Shown in pieces: positions 1 through 6,355 of a stretch of 9,458 nt of DNA. Each line of letters starts with the position of its first letter. The first letter of the stretch is position 1. Origin of the DNA: Aquincola sp. (GTDB lineage Bacteria > Pseudomonadota > Gammaproteobacteria > Burkholderiales > Burkholderiaceae_C). The notes under the pieces are model-generated. The model was not told the origin of the DNA, ran no database searches, and saw nothing but the letters and a program-made list of their open reading frames with translations. Position numbers and translations under genes: made by a program. Location: assembly GCA_029884035.1 (NCBI GenBank), contig JAOUIM010000112.1, forward strand, positions 1 to 9,458. Direction: 5' to 3'.

Positions 1-1244
1 TCGGTGGTGCCGGTCTGCTCGAGCGTGGTGATCGGCATGCGGACGAGTTGCGCGAACGACGATTCGAGGTCGGGCACCTGCGTCACGCTGGTCAGTGCCG
101 ACTTGGCCGCGGTGGTGTGGCACTGGTAGCAGGTGTTCTCCAGCGCCGGGTTGCCGCCCTGGCGCGCCGCGAGCGGATTGCCCTGCGGCAGCGCGGCATC
201 GGTGCCTTCGCGCGTCAGCCGCCGCGCCCCCTGCACCGTGTGGGTGTCGTGGCAGTTCAGGCAGGCCGCCTTCCACACCGGCAGCCCGGCAGGGAACTCG
301 CGCAGCGTGGCGGCGCCGTCGCGGTAGGTCTCGTCGGCCACGTCGGGCCGTGCGTGCGCCGAGTTGGCCCACACCGCGATGTTCAGGCTCTTGTCGTGGC
401 AGCCCAGGCAGATGATGTCGCTGGCCGCGTTGTGCGTGGCGCCGGGCGTGCTCTCCTGGAAGCGCTGCGCGCGCAGGAACTTGGCGTTGCCCTTGGTCGG
501 GTCGAGCTCGCGCGTGTGCGGATCGTGGCACGTCGCGCACTGCACCTGGCCCTGGCCGTTGGCGCCGGTGGGCTCCAGCGGCAGCAGCGGCTTGATGCCC
601 GGCGCGCGCACGCCCACCACGCTGCCGCTGCCCGCGGGCCAGCGCTGCTGCGCATCCACCGGCCGCAGTTCGCCGTCGCGCGTGGCCAGCGCGCTGTTGT
701 AGGTCAGCGAGATCGGGTGGTCGTTGCGCAGGTCGGTGCCGAGGAAGCGCGTGAACCCGCTCGTCGTGCCCTCGCCCGCCGGCATCGTGCCGCCGGGCCC
801 GGTGCCCTGCATCGGGATCGAGACGTTGGCGGTGCCGTTGAGCACGTTGACGTTGCCGATCGCCAGCGTGCCGTCGTGGCACGACAGGCACAGCTTGGAG
901 CTGCCGCCCGGGGTGGCATTGAGGCCGTCGAGGATCGACTGCGCATCGAGCGAACTCGAGGTATACGGCGTGTAGGTCGCGCCGTCGGGCACGCGGCGGT
1001 TCCACAGCGGGCCGCGCAGCGCAGTGCCCGCTGCATCGGCCTGCGTCGCGCCGTGCGGCGTGTGGCAGAACACACAGACCTCGGTGGTGGCGCCGGCCTG
1101 CGCACGGGTGGTGCCCGGGCCGAGCGCCGACAAGTTGTGCTTGGTGTTGCGCACGTCGGAGACGCGCTGGGCGTCGGCGGCGGGCATGGCGAGGAGCAAT
1201 GCGGCCCCAATCAGCAGCGTTTGGATCGCGCGTGCGGTGCTCAT
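1..1244 (-). CDS. Multiheme cytochrome c, exported (3' end outside window)
   Basis: The frame stays open from the ATG at 1244 to the left edge, giving 414 visible codons and no stop. Residues 1-25 form a signal peptide (hydrophobic core about 9-20, cleavage after ADA). Six CXXCH heme c motifs are visible: CVFCH (57), CLSCH (119), CATCH (236), CLGCH (279), CLNCH (328) and CYQCH (372). Extra histidines such as KHNLS and DHPIS are plausible distal ligands. Context such as CHTPHG, CHDGT and CHDPHT is typical of cytochrome c3-like/doubled-CXXCH multiheme proteins. The start has an AAGGGG ribosome site at 1254-1259, spaced 9 bases. It lies 309 bases after the second propeller gene, so it may be read through or have its own promoter. 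Its total heme count is unknown. I infer a periplasmic or extracellular electron carrier working with the barrel and small cytochromes; location is not shown by sequence. Confidence 0.9.
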   Translation of the reverse strand, partial: MSTARAIQTLLIGAALLLAMPAADAQRVSDVRNTKHNLSALGPGTTRAQAGATTEVCVFCHTPHGATQADAAGTALRGPLWNRRVPDGATYTPYTSSSLDAQSILDGLNATPGGSSKLCLSCHDGTLAIGNVNVLNGTANVSIPMQGTGPGGTMPAGEGTTSGFTRFLGTDLRNDHPISLTYNSALATRDGELRPVDAQQRWPAGSGSVVGVRAPGIKPLLPLEPTGANGQGQVQCATCHDPHTRELDPTKGNAKFLRAQRFQESTPGATHNAASDIICLGCHDKSLNIAVWANSAHARPDVADETYRDGAATLREFPAGLPVWKAACLNCHDTHTVQGARRLTREGTDAALPQGNPLAARQGGNPALENTCYQCHTTAAKSALTSVTQVPDLESSFAQLVRMPITTLEQTGTT

Positions 1245-1305
1245 GCGGCTGCGCCCCTTAGCGCGTCGCGGCGGGTGGTGCCCGGGGCGGGCTCATGCTG
1301 GGGCG

Positions 1306-1320
1306 GTCGGCTACGCCGAC
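1306..1320. repeat. Short perfect inverted repeat (6-base arms)
   Basis: GTCGGC-TAC-GCCGAC is a perfect 6-base hairpin with a 3-base loop, 62 bases upstream of the multiheme cytochrome start. No T run follows on either side, so it does not look like a classical terminator. Confidence 0.5.
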
Positions 1321-1347
1321 TCCGCTGTGGTGCTCGCGTTTGGGTCG

Positions 1348-1431
1348 TGCCGCACAACTCGCTTCGTGATCTGACTTGCCGCACCCTGTCTGAACGTGGC
1401 GAGCACAGCGAGCGAAGTGAGTCGTGCGGCA
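1348..1431. repeat. Long imperfect inverted repeat, 19-base arms
   Basis: The left arm at 1348-1366 and the reverse complement of 1413-1431 agree at 17 of 19 bases. Both begin TGCCGCAC. A third copy of TGCCGCAC lies inside the loop at 1377-1384 in the same orientation as the left arm, so alternative shorter hairpins are possible. The arrangement resembles a dispersed palindromic repeat unit more than a terminator, since no T tract follows. Whether it recurs elsewhere in the genome cannot be judged from this window. Confidence 0.65.
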
Positions 1432-1458
1432 GGCCAGGAACCCGAGCATCGCAGGGCA

Positions 1459-1477
1459 CCCTTCGCGCAGCGAAGGG
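1459..1477. repeat. Perfect hairpin, 8-base arms
   Basis: CCCTTCGC-GCA-GCGAAGGG is a perfect inverted repeat with a 3-base loop. It is GC-rich and sits 77 bases past the propeller stop. There is no T run on either side, so intrinsic termination is doubtful; it could stabilise the mRNA 3' end or be part of the same repeat block as 1348-1431. Confidence 0.55.
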
Positions 1478-1553
1478 CAAGCCTTCTGAGCCCTGGCACC
1501 GTACCGCCCTCGGGCCCCACGCTGACCTAAGCAAAGAGGAAGGCCACCTCACC

Positions 1554-2630
1554 TCACCCACCCCCGAGAAACTGGAACAGCACCACGCGGCCGTTGAACA
1601 TGTCGGCCACGTGCACGCGGTTCTTGCCATCGACCCACACGCCGGCAGGTAGGTAGAAGCGGCCGGTGGCCTTGCCGGTGCCGCCGATGGGCATCAGGAA
1701 CTCGCCCTTGGGCGAGTAGACGAGCAGGCTGTCGTAGAACGACTCGATGACATAGACGTTGCCCTCGGCATCGACGCTCACGCCCTTGGGCCGCACGAGC
1801 TGTCCCAGCGCCAGGCCGCGTGAGCCGAACTGGCGCACGAAGCTGCCGTCGGAGGCGCGCAGCACCTGCACCCGGTTGTTCAGCGTGTCGGTGACGTAGA
1901 GCTCGCCGCCGGCCAGCGCCAGGTGGCTCGGATAGTTGAACTCGCCGGGCTCGGTGCCGCGGCGCCCGATCGTCGACAGCAGCGCTCCGGCGTCGTCGAA
2001 CACCTTGATGTCGTGGCCGTAGGTGTCGGCGACGAACAGCCGTCCGCTCGCCGCATCACGCGCGACGCCGGTGGGCCGGGTGAGCCGGCCCGCGCCGATC
2101 GTGCTTCGCGGCGCACCCTGTGCATCGAGCACGAAGACCGCGCCGAGTTCGGCGTCGCTGACGAACACGCGCCCCGGCGCCACGGCCACGCCGGCGGGCG
2201 CGACGAATCGGCGTTGCGCGTCGGCCTGCTCCCAGAGCAGCAACTCGCCCGCTGTCTCGTCGAACACGAACACGGCCTGCCGGCTCACGTCGGCCACGTA
2301 CAGGCGACCGCGGTCGTCACCGATCAGCGCGCTCGGCCGCTGCAGCACGAGCGGCGCCATGGCCTGCTCGTCGAGGCCGGCGATCCAGCGGCCCAGCCGC
2401 GCGAGCGCAGGGCGCTCAACGCCATCGGGACGAAAGTTCGGTTCGCCCACCAGAGTGCCGGTGTACAGGAAGCGCGGCACCTCAGGCGCGGCGGGCCACA
2501 GCAGCTTCTGCCCTTCGGGCGCGTCGTCCATGCCGAAGTGCAGCCGGCCGCGCACCGGCTCGACCGACGCGCAGGCCGCGAGTGCGAGCCCGACGCCGGC
2601 GATCAGCCACCGGATGCCGGCGCGCCTCAC
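1554..2630 (-). CDS. NHL-type six-bladed beta-propeller lipoprotein
   Basis: The protein is 358 residues. Residues 1-19 are a lipoprotein signal ending in lipobox LAAC, with the lipidated cysteine at 20; the next residue is Ala, not Asp, so outer-membrane sorting is expected. A WPxxPExPRF segment near residues 45-54 is followed from about residue 96 by six NHL-like repeats of the form P-x-G-V-x-V-(6-10)-R/G-L-Y-V-A-D-x-x-x-x-x-V-x-V, for example RLYVADVS, RLFVADTYGHD and ELYVTDTLNNR. The propeller ends at the C terminus. I chose the GTG at 2630, whose GTGA overlaps the previous stop; a GTG at 2636 would add two residues. NHL propellers are protein-interaction scaffolds or, more rarely, enzymes. 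Here the genes around it suggest a surface or periplasmic partner of the cytochromes. No catalytic residues are evident. Confidence 0.88.
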   Translation of the reverse strand: MRRAGIRWLIAGVGLALAACASVEPVRGRLHFGMDDAPEGQKLLWPAAPEVPRFLYTGTLVGEPNFRPDGVERPALARLGRWIAGLDEQAMAPLVLQRPSALIGDDRGRLYVADVSRQAVFVFDETAGELLLWEQADAQRRFVAPAGVAVAPGRVFVSDAELGAVFVLDAQGAPRSTIGAGRLTRPTGVARDAASGRLFVADTYGHDIKVFDDAGALLSTIGRRGTEPGEFNYPSHLALAGGELYVTDTLNNRVQVLRASDGSFVRQFGSRGLALGQLVRPKGVSVDAEGNVYVIESFYDSLLVYSPKGEFLMPIGGTGKATGRFYLPAGVWVDGKNRVHVADMFNGRVVLFQFLGGG

Positions 2631-3595
2631 GACCACGCCCCGGGTGCCACGAGGAACAGCGCAACCTGGCCCAGCAGCGGGTCCGACAAGGCGAGCACGC
2701 GCTCGTCGAGCGCAATGCCGCCGATGCGCTGCAGGCCGAGCGTGGCCGCCTCGAAGCGGTGTGTCGCCGCGCCTTCACGCAGCACGACGAGCGTGCGCTG
2801 GGCATTGTCGACGACGAAGATGCGGCCTTCACGATCGGCAGCCAGTGCGCTGGGCTGCACGAGCTCGCCGCGGCCGAGCGTGGCCAGCACGCGGCCGTCG
2901 CGTGCGACGCGGTGCACGACGGCGGCGAGGCGGTCGAGCACGATCAGGTCGTCGCCGGCCAGCGTGATTGCATCGACGCCGCTGACGCGCCGCCCGGCGC
3001 CGCCGTCGGCGACCTTCGGGGCGACCAGCACGCCTGCGCCCGAGGCGCTGCGCTGCTCGCTCCATTGCGCGCCCATGCCGTCGGCCACCAGCAGCGTGGC
3101 GCCGCCGTCGGCCAGTGCCAGCGCTGCCGGCGACGGCAGCGCGGTGTCGACGCGGAAGGTCTGCAGCAGCCGGCCATCGCGCGCGAAGCGCAACACCTGC
3201 CGCGCACCGGCGTCGAGCACCCACGCCGACAGGTCGAACCCCAGTGCGAGCGCAGTGGACGGCGTGACGGGGACCCCGGCGATGCCGCTCGCGTGGTTGA
3301 ACGCGGGGTCGATGCGCCACAAGCGCCCCTGCCCTGCATCGGCCACGAGCAGGTCGGGCCCGCGCAGCGCGATCGCCATCGGCGCGACGAGCTTGATGAA
3401 CACGCCCGTGCCCGGGCGCAGCAGCTGGCCCGGCTGCGGTGGCGGCGTGAGAAACCCGCCCGTGACCACGCGCCAGCTCGTGAGCGGGCCGCGCGGCGCG
3501 GCTTCAGCCGCAGTGGCGGCGGTCTGGCCCGCACACCCCGCGAACGGAGCCACCGCCGCGCCGGCCACGCTGAAGCACAAGGTGCGGCGTCGCAT
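2627..3595 (-). CDS. Divergent NHL-like beta-propeller lipoprotein
   Basis: The protein is 322 residues. It has an RRR-containing N terminus and a hydrophobic stretch ending in FAGC with cysteine 21, a somewhat atypical lipobox (F at -3). From about residue 68 there are repeated blocks ending in motifs such as LLVADAGQGRLWRID, AWVLDAGARQVLRF, LIVLDRLAAVVHRV and IFVVDNAQRTLVVL, consistent with six degenerate propeller blades. It starts 9 bases after the small cytochrome stop, with a weak AGG ribosome site, and overlaps the next propeller gene by 4 bases. It is probably an old duplicate of that neighbour; its blades are more degenerate and it lacks the WPxxPExPRF motif. It is probably a periplasmic or surface scaffold for the cytochrome system. 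The propeller fold is well supported; the role is inference. Confidence 0.82.
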   Translation of the reverse strand: MRRRTLCFSVAGAAVAPFAGCAGQTAATAAEAAPRGPLTSWRVVTGGFLTPPPQPGQLLRPGTGVFIKLVAPMAIALRGPDLLVADAGQGRLWRIDPAFNHASGIAGVPVTPSTALALGFDLSAWVLDAGARQVLRFARDGRLLQTFRVDTALPSPAALALADGGATLLVADGMGAQWSEQRSASGAGVLVAPKVADGGAGRRVSGVDAITLAGDDLIVLDRLAAVVHRVARDGRVLATLGRGELVQPSALAADREGRIFVVDNAQRTLVVLREGAATHRFEAATLGLQRIGGIALDERVLALSDPLLGQVALFLVAPGAWS

Positions 3596-3604
3596 CGCGA
3601 TGGC

Positions 3605-3970
3605 CTACCAGCGCCCCGGCCCGGAGGTCTGCGCGCCCCCGACGATGCCTGGCTTGAGGCCCGGCTTGCCCGAGTGGCACAGGTCGCAGCGGTCGCCGCC
3701 CCATGCGACACGATCGTTGTGGCACATGCCGCAGAACTTGCCCTCGACGATCTCGCTCATCAGCACGTCGTTGGCGCCGGCGCGCATCTTGAAGCCCAGT
3801 TCGTGGTGGCAGACCTTGCAGCGGAAGCGGATGCGGTGGAACCAGTGCGGAAAGATCACCGGCCGTACGCCTGCCGCGCTCGAGCGTTTGTCGATCACCA
3901 CGTCGCCGTACTCGGCCATCGGCGCCGGCGCGACGGCCGCCAGCGCGAGCAGCAGCGCGATGTGTTTCAT
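3605..3970 (-). CDS. Small c7-type triheme cytochrome
   Basis: The protein is 121 residues with a signal peptide at 1-19 (cleavage after PMA, before EYGDVVI). Three heme motifs occur in c7 spacing: CKVCH (51-55), CGMCH (80-84) and CDLCH (95-99). FPHWFH supplies His42 and His45 as likely distal ligands, and Met71 is in the position conserved in all triheme domains here. It is clearly paralogous to the cytochrome at 7374-7814, sharing AEYGDVVI, FPHWFHR, RFRCKVCH and CDLCH. I prefer the start at 3970 because TGAGG at 3977-3981 sits 6 bases upstream and the N terminus then aligns with the paralogue. An in-frame ATG at 3982 overlaps the previous stop and would add MRPP. It is probably a periplasmic electron carrier or the barrel-embedded cytochrome of the conduit. 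Confidence 0.92.
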   Translation of the reverse strand: MKHIALLLALAAVAPAPMAEYGDVVIDKRSSAAGVRPVIFPHWFHRIRFRCKVCHHELGFKMRAGANDVLMSEIVEGKFCGMCHNDRVAWGGDRCDLCHSGKPGLKPGIVGGAQTSGPGRW

Positions 3971-3976
3971 CGGCGG

Positions 3977-3981
3977 CCTCA
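3977..3981 (-). promoter_or_regulatory. Ribosome binding site deciding the 3970 start
   Basis: TGAGG on the minus strand lies 6 bases before the ATG at 3970. The alternative in-frame ATG at 3982 has only a CG-rich run before it, so this site favours the shorter protein. Confidence 0.55.
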
Positions 3982-4533
3982 TCGCGGCGGCGGCGCGGCG
4001 CGCAGAAGCGACGCGTTGGGCACGCTGTGGCAGCGGTTGCACTCGGTCAGAGGGAAGGCCACCGCGCCGTGGCACACGCCGCATTGTTCGCCGTTGAGGA
4101 TGGCCATCATGCTCAAGCGGTTGGCGCCCGCCTTCGACTTGAACAGGTGCTCGTGGCAGTTCGAGCAGTCCAGCCACAGCGTGTGCGGCCGATGCGGGAA
4201 CTTCACCGCCGGCAGCGAGCCGTACTTGGCGACGATGATGTCGTCGTCGCGCACACGCACTTCGGTCTCCGGCAGGATGTTGGTGCGCGGATTGATCGCA
4301 CCGGACTCGAGCGCCGCGACCCAGCGGACCATGTTGCCCGCGGTGTCGCGTGGCAACGGCGCCAGCGCCTCGGCGGGCTGCTGCAGCAGCGCGATCGCCG
4401 GGTTCTTCGGGTCGTGGATGCCGTCCTGCTCCAGCCGCTGCCACAGCGAGGTGGCGGCCCAGGCGAGCCCGGCCAGCAGGCACGCCGCAGCAGCAAGACA
4501 GCGGACGCCGCGGATCCGGCTCCGCCGGTCCAT
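3979..4533 (-). CDS. Long c7-type triheme cytochrome
   Basis: With the ATG at 4533 the protein is 184 residues. Residues 1-11 are Arg-rich and 12-27 hydrophobic, giving a signal peptide (possible cleavage after WAA) or an uncleaved anchor. Next come GIHDPKNPAI (38-47) and AINPR, then the triheme domain: CSNCH (123-127), CGVCH (151-155), CNRCH (165-169). FPHRPH gives His114 and His117, and Met142/143 is a candidate axial ligand. It is paralogous to the C-terminal half of the tetraheme protein at 6355-7377. An in-frame ATG at 4635 overlaps the upstream stop as ATGA, but the added 34 residues are encoded by a palindromic repeat and would bury the signal peptide, so I reject that start. The cost is a weak ribosome site at 4533. 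Probable periplasmic electron carrier. Confidence 0.85.
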   Translation of the reverse strand: MDRRSRIRGVRCLAAAACLLAGLAWAATSLWQRLEQDGIHDPKNPAIALLQQPAEALAPLPRDTAGNMVRWVAALESGAINPRTNILPETEVRVRDDDIIVAKYGSLPAVKFPHRPHTLWLDCSNCHEHLFKSKAGANRLSMMAILNGEQCGVCHGAVAFPLTECNRCHSVPNASLLRAAPPPR

Positions 4534-4535
4534 GG

Positions 4536-4625
4536 GTGCTCGGCCGGTCCAAGCCCGCACTGCGGGCTTGGAGCCGCCAGCCTCGCCTCCCTTGGCGGGG
4601 AGCGGCGAAGCCGCTTCGGGGGTGG
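4536..4625. repeat. Palindrome-rich intergenic repeat (REP-like)
   Basis: This block separates the helical protein gene from the long c7 cytochrome. It holds a perfect 12-base inverted repeat with a 1-base centre at 4548-4572 (arms begin TCCAAGCCCGCA), AGCGGC-GAA-GCCGCT at 4601-4615, and overlapping CGAAG-CCG-CTTCG at 4606-4618. A near-perfect 13-base direct repeat (12 of 13) at 4519-4531 and 4538-4550 flanks its left edge. I recall similar GGGGAGCGGCGAAGCCGC blocks as common dispersed repeats in Burkholderiales, but this is from memory. The outer boundaries are approximate. It could affect mRNA stability or coupling inside the operon. Confidence 0.65.
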
Positions 4626-4631
4626 ACCATT

Positions 4632-5477
4632 TCATCCGGGGATGTAGATGCCGCCGGCACGGATCACGCGCACCAGCTCGCGCGTCGAGTCCTCGAGCGA
4701 CCTGATGGCCGCGTCGTGCTCGCCGCGCTGCGCCTGCGCCTCGGCATCGCGGCGCAGCAGCACCGCGCGCTCGAGCAGCGGCTTGACCATCGGGCCGACG
4801 TCGCGGCGCTCGCCCAGCACCAGGTCGACCATCATGCGGTGGGTGTCGTTGCGGTCGATCTCGTAGGCGTACTCCTCGCGCTTGCTGGAAAAAGTCAGCG
4901 AGCGCACCAGCGTGTCGCCGCGGCGCATCTGCTCGATCGATACGCGCGCGCTCAGGTAGGCGCGGTCGAGCAGCGGCCGCGCCTGCGCGACCTGGCCGGC
5001 GGCGGCCAGCTTTTCGGCCTGGGCGATCGACTGCTCGATGCGCAAGGTGGCCTCGCGTGCCTCCGGCTGGTTGCCCTTCTCGGCGGTGATGCGCTGCTGC
5101 GCCGTGAGCAACGCGCGCGCGCTGTCCATGCGCGCGTCGAAGTCGCGCCGCTCCTTTTCGCCCACCACCTGTTCGGGCTTGGCCAGGCGCACACCGTCCA
5201 TCATCTCGTTGGTGGCCTGTTCGAGCAGGCGCGAGGCGGCCGTCTCGTCGCCGGCCTTGAACGCCGCGGCCGCCTCGCGGTGGATCAGCCGCGCGTTGTC
5301 GCGCTTCTCACGCGCCAGGGCCACCCCGCTGGACTCGATCTGGCGCGCCGCCGACGACGATTCGATCAAGGTGGCCACCGACTTCAGGCGGCGCTCGACC
5401 TGGGCTCGGTCCTGCGCCTGCGCGAGCGACGCGGCGACGACCAGAGCGCAGCACGCCAAGAGCAGTCGATGCTTCAT
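4632..5477 (-). CDS. Exported helical protein of unrecognised family, copy B
   Basis: The protein is 281 residues. The signal peptide at 1-21 has cleavage after AQA. The mature part is almost entirely predicted amphipathic helix, rich in Ala, Arg, Glu and Gln, with no cysteine and hence no heme site. Visible landmarks are RxIESSG (45-51), AFKAGD, RLAKPEQ, an H-x-M-x-x-D-L-V motif with His213, QAQRGEHDAA and a C terminus GGIYIPG. It aligns along its length with the neighbour at 5474-6355. The ATG at 5477 overlaps that gene's stop by 4 bases and has GGGAG at 5484-5488, spaced 6 bases. The repeated helix/AGD pattern suggests a TPR-like or helical-bundle scaffold. I do not recognise the family; from its neighbours it is probably a periplasmic assembly or structural factor of the cytochrome complex. 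Confidence 0.85.
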   Translation of the reverse strand: MKHRLLLACCALVVAASLAQAQDRAQVERRLKSVATLIESSSAARQIESSGVALAREKRDNARLIHREAAAAFKAGDETAASRLLEQATNEMMDGVRLAKPEQVVGEKERRDFDARMDSARALLTAQQRITAEKGNQPEAREATLRIEQSIAQAEKLAAAGQVAQARPLLDRAYLSARVSIEQMRRGDTLVRSLTFSSKREEYAYEIDRNDTHRMMVDLVLGERRDVGPMVKPLLERAVLLRRDAEAQAQRGEHDAAIRSLEDSTRELVRVIRAGGIYIPG

Positions 5478-6355
5478 GGATTGCTCCCGCTGTCGTTGGT
5501 TAGGCTGACCCCCGCGGCGGCCAATGCGCGCTGCAGGTACATCGAGGCGACGCGCAGCAGGTCGAGCGCGGGCTCGGTCTCGCCCGCCTCGTGCCGGCTC
5601 TGCGCCTGCGCGGCCAAGGCCTGGCTGCTGTGCTGGTAGCGCTCGACCAGCGCGCGGGTGTCCTCGCGCGGCGTCATCTCGTGAAGCGCCAGCGGCACCA
5701 GATCCGCGAGCATCGCGTGCCGCGCCCGCTCGAGGCGCCATGCCTCCGCGGGTGTCGCGGCCCGCTCGGTGTAGTCGAGTTCGCGCGCACCGATGGCGCG
5801 CTGCATGCCGGCGAGCACGCGCTGCTCGATCGTGGCCAGCAAGCGCAGGCTGTCGTCGTAGCGCTGCTCTTCGCCGAGCCGTCGTGCATGGGCGAGCTGT
5901 CCGGTCGCGTCGAGCCAGCCGTCGTCGATCCGCCCTGCCGCCACCGCGCGCTCGCGCCAGGCCTCGAGCAGCCGTTCGAGGGCAGCCACCTGTTGCTCGT
6001 GCCTCGCTCGCAGGGCGTGCTGCTTCGACGGCTGGTCGGGCGCCAGGCGCCGCGCCTGGCCGAGATGCTGCAGCGCCTCGTCGGCGATCCGCCGCGCGCG
6101 CACATAGTCGCCGGCCAGGAGCGCCTCGCCGGCGGCTGACAGATGCACACGGCCTTCATCCAGGTGCGAGATCGCGACCGGGTTGCCGCTGGCCAGGATG
6201 CGATGCGTCGTCGACGCGTCGGTGATCAGGCGCTCGGCCAGGCGGACGCGCTGCTCGGCTTGCTGTCGCGCCATGGCGTCGTCGGCGCCGGCATGTGCAC
6301 CGCACAGCCCGAGGACCAGGGCTGCTGCGCGCAAGGGTTGGACGGCACGCCTCAT
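5474..6355 (-). CDS. Exported helical protein of unrecognised family, copy A
   Basis: The protein is 293 residues. The signal peptide at 1-22 ends in AHA. The mature chain has no cysteine and looks all-helical. Its N-terminal block (LIxxAS, RILASG at 52-57, LLAGDYVRAR, RRLAPDQ) and its C-terminal block (ARHAMLADLV with His213, LVERY, AQAQSRHEAGE, QRALAAAGVSL) match copy B in the same order and near-identical positions, so the two are tandem duplicates. The ATG at 6355 shares one base with the upstream stop (TGATG). It has no clear ribosome site of its own, so translation is probably coupled to the tetraheme cytochrome. Function is unknown; a scaffold or chaperone for periplasmic cytochromes is a reasonable guess. 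The true start is internal to a longer spurious frame. Confidence 0.85.
   Translation of the reverse strand: MRRAVQPLRAAALVLGLCGAHAGADDAMARQQAEQRVRLAERLITDASTTHRILASGNPVAISHLDEGRVHLSAAGEALLAGDYVRARRIADEALQHLGQARRLAPDQPSKQHALRARHEQQVAALERLLEAWRERAVAAGRIDDGWLDATGQLAHARRLGEEQRYDDSLRLLATIEQRVLAGMQRAIGARELDYTERAATPAEAWRLERARHAMLADLVPLALHEMTPREDTRALVERYQHSSQALAAQAQSRHEAGETEPALDLLRVASMYLQRALAAAGVSLTNDSGSNP

Larger units (their letters stand above)
1245..1553. other. 309-base intergenic region rich in inverted repeats
   Basis: This is the only long non-coding stretch in the window. It lies between the stop of the second propeller gene and the start of the multiheme cytochrome. No convincing protein is present in any frame: the short open frames are Arg/Ala/Pro-rich and lack family motifs. 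It contains at least three inverted repeats (listed separately) and a short GGTGAGGTGAGGTGG tract just after the propeller stop, read on the minus strand. I see no clear -35/-10 promoter and no hairpin followed by a T run, so a promoter or terminator cannot be assigned. Confidence 0.7.

Noticed and set aside
1459..1477. Rho-independent terminator after the second propeller gene
   Set aside because: The stem is good but no T run follows in the direction of transcription.
48..1652. A 534-residue plus-strand open frame at the left end
   Set aside because: It is antisense to the multiheme cytochrome, crosses the repeat-rich gap and has no recognisable domain; the minus frame carries six CXXCH motifs and a signal peptide.
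4550..4572. Intrinsic terminator inside the operon at the perfect palindrome
   Set aside because: There is no T tract, and downstream genes have no evident promoter, so full termination here is unlikely.
4534..4635. ATG at 4635 as start of the long c7 cytochrome
   Set aside because: The ATGA overlap is attractive, but the extension is encoded by palindromic repeat DNA and would place the signal peptide 45 residues inside the protein.
1923..4705. Long plus-strand open frames (about 700 residues each) overlapping the propeller and cytochrome genes
   Set aside because: They are antisense to genes with clear heme motifs, lipoboxes and NHL repeats. Their translations are Arg/Ala/His/Pro-rich without domains, as expected from high-GC third-position bias.
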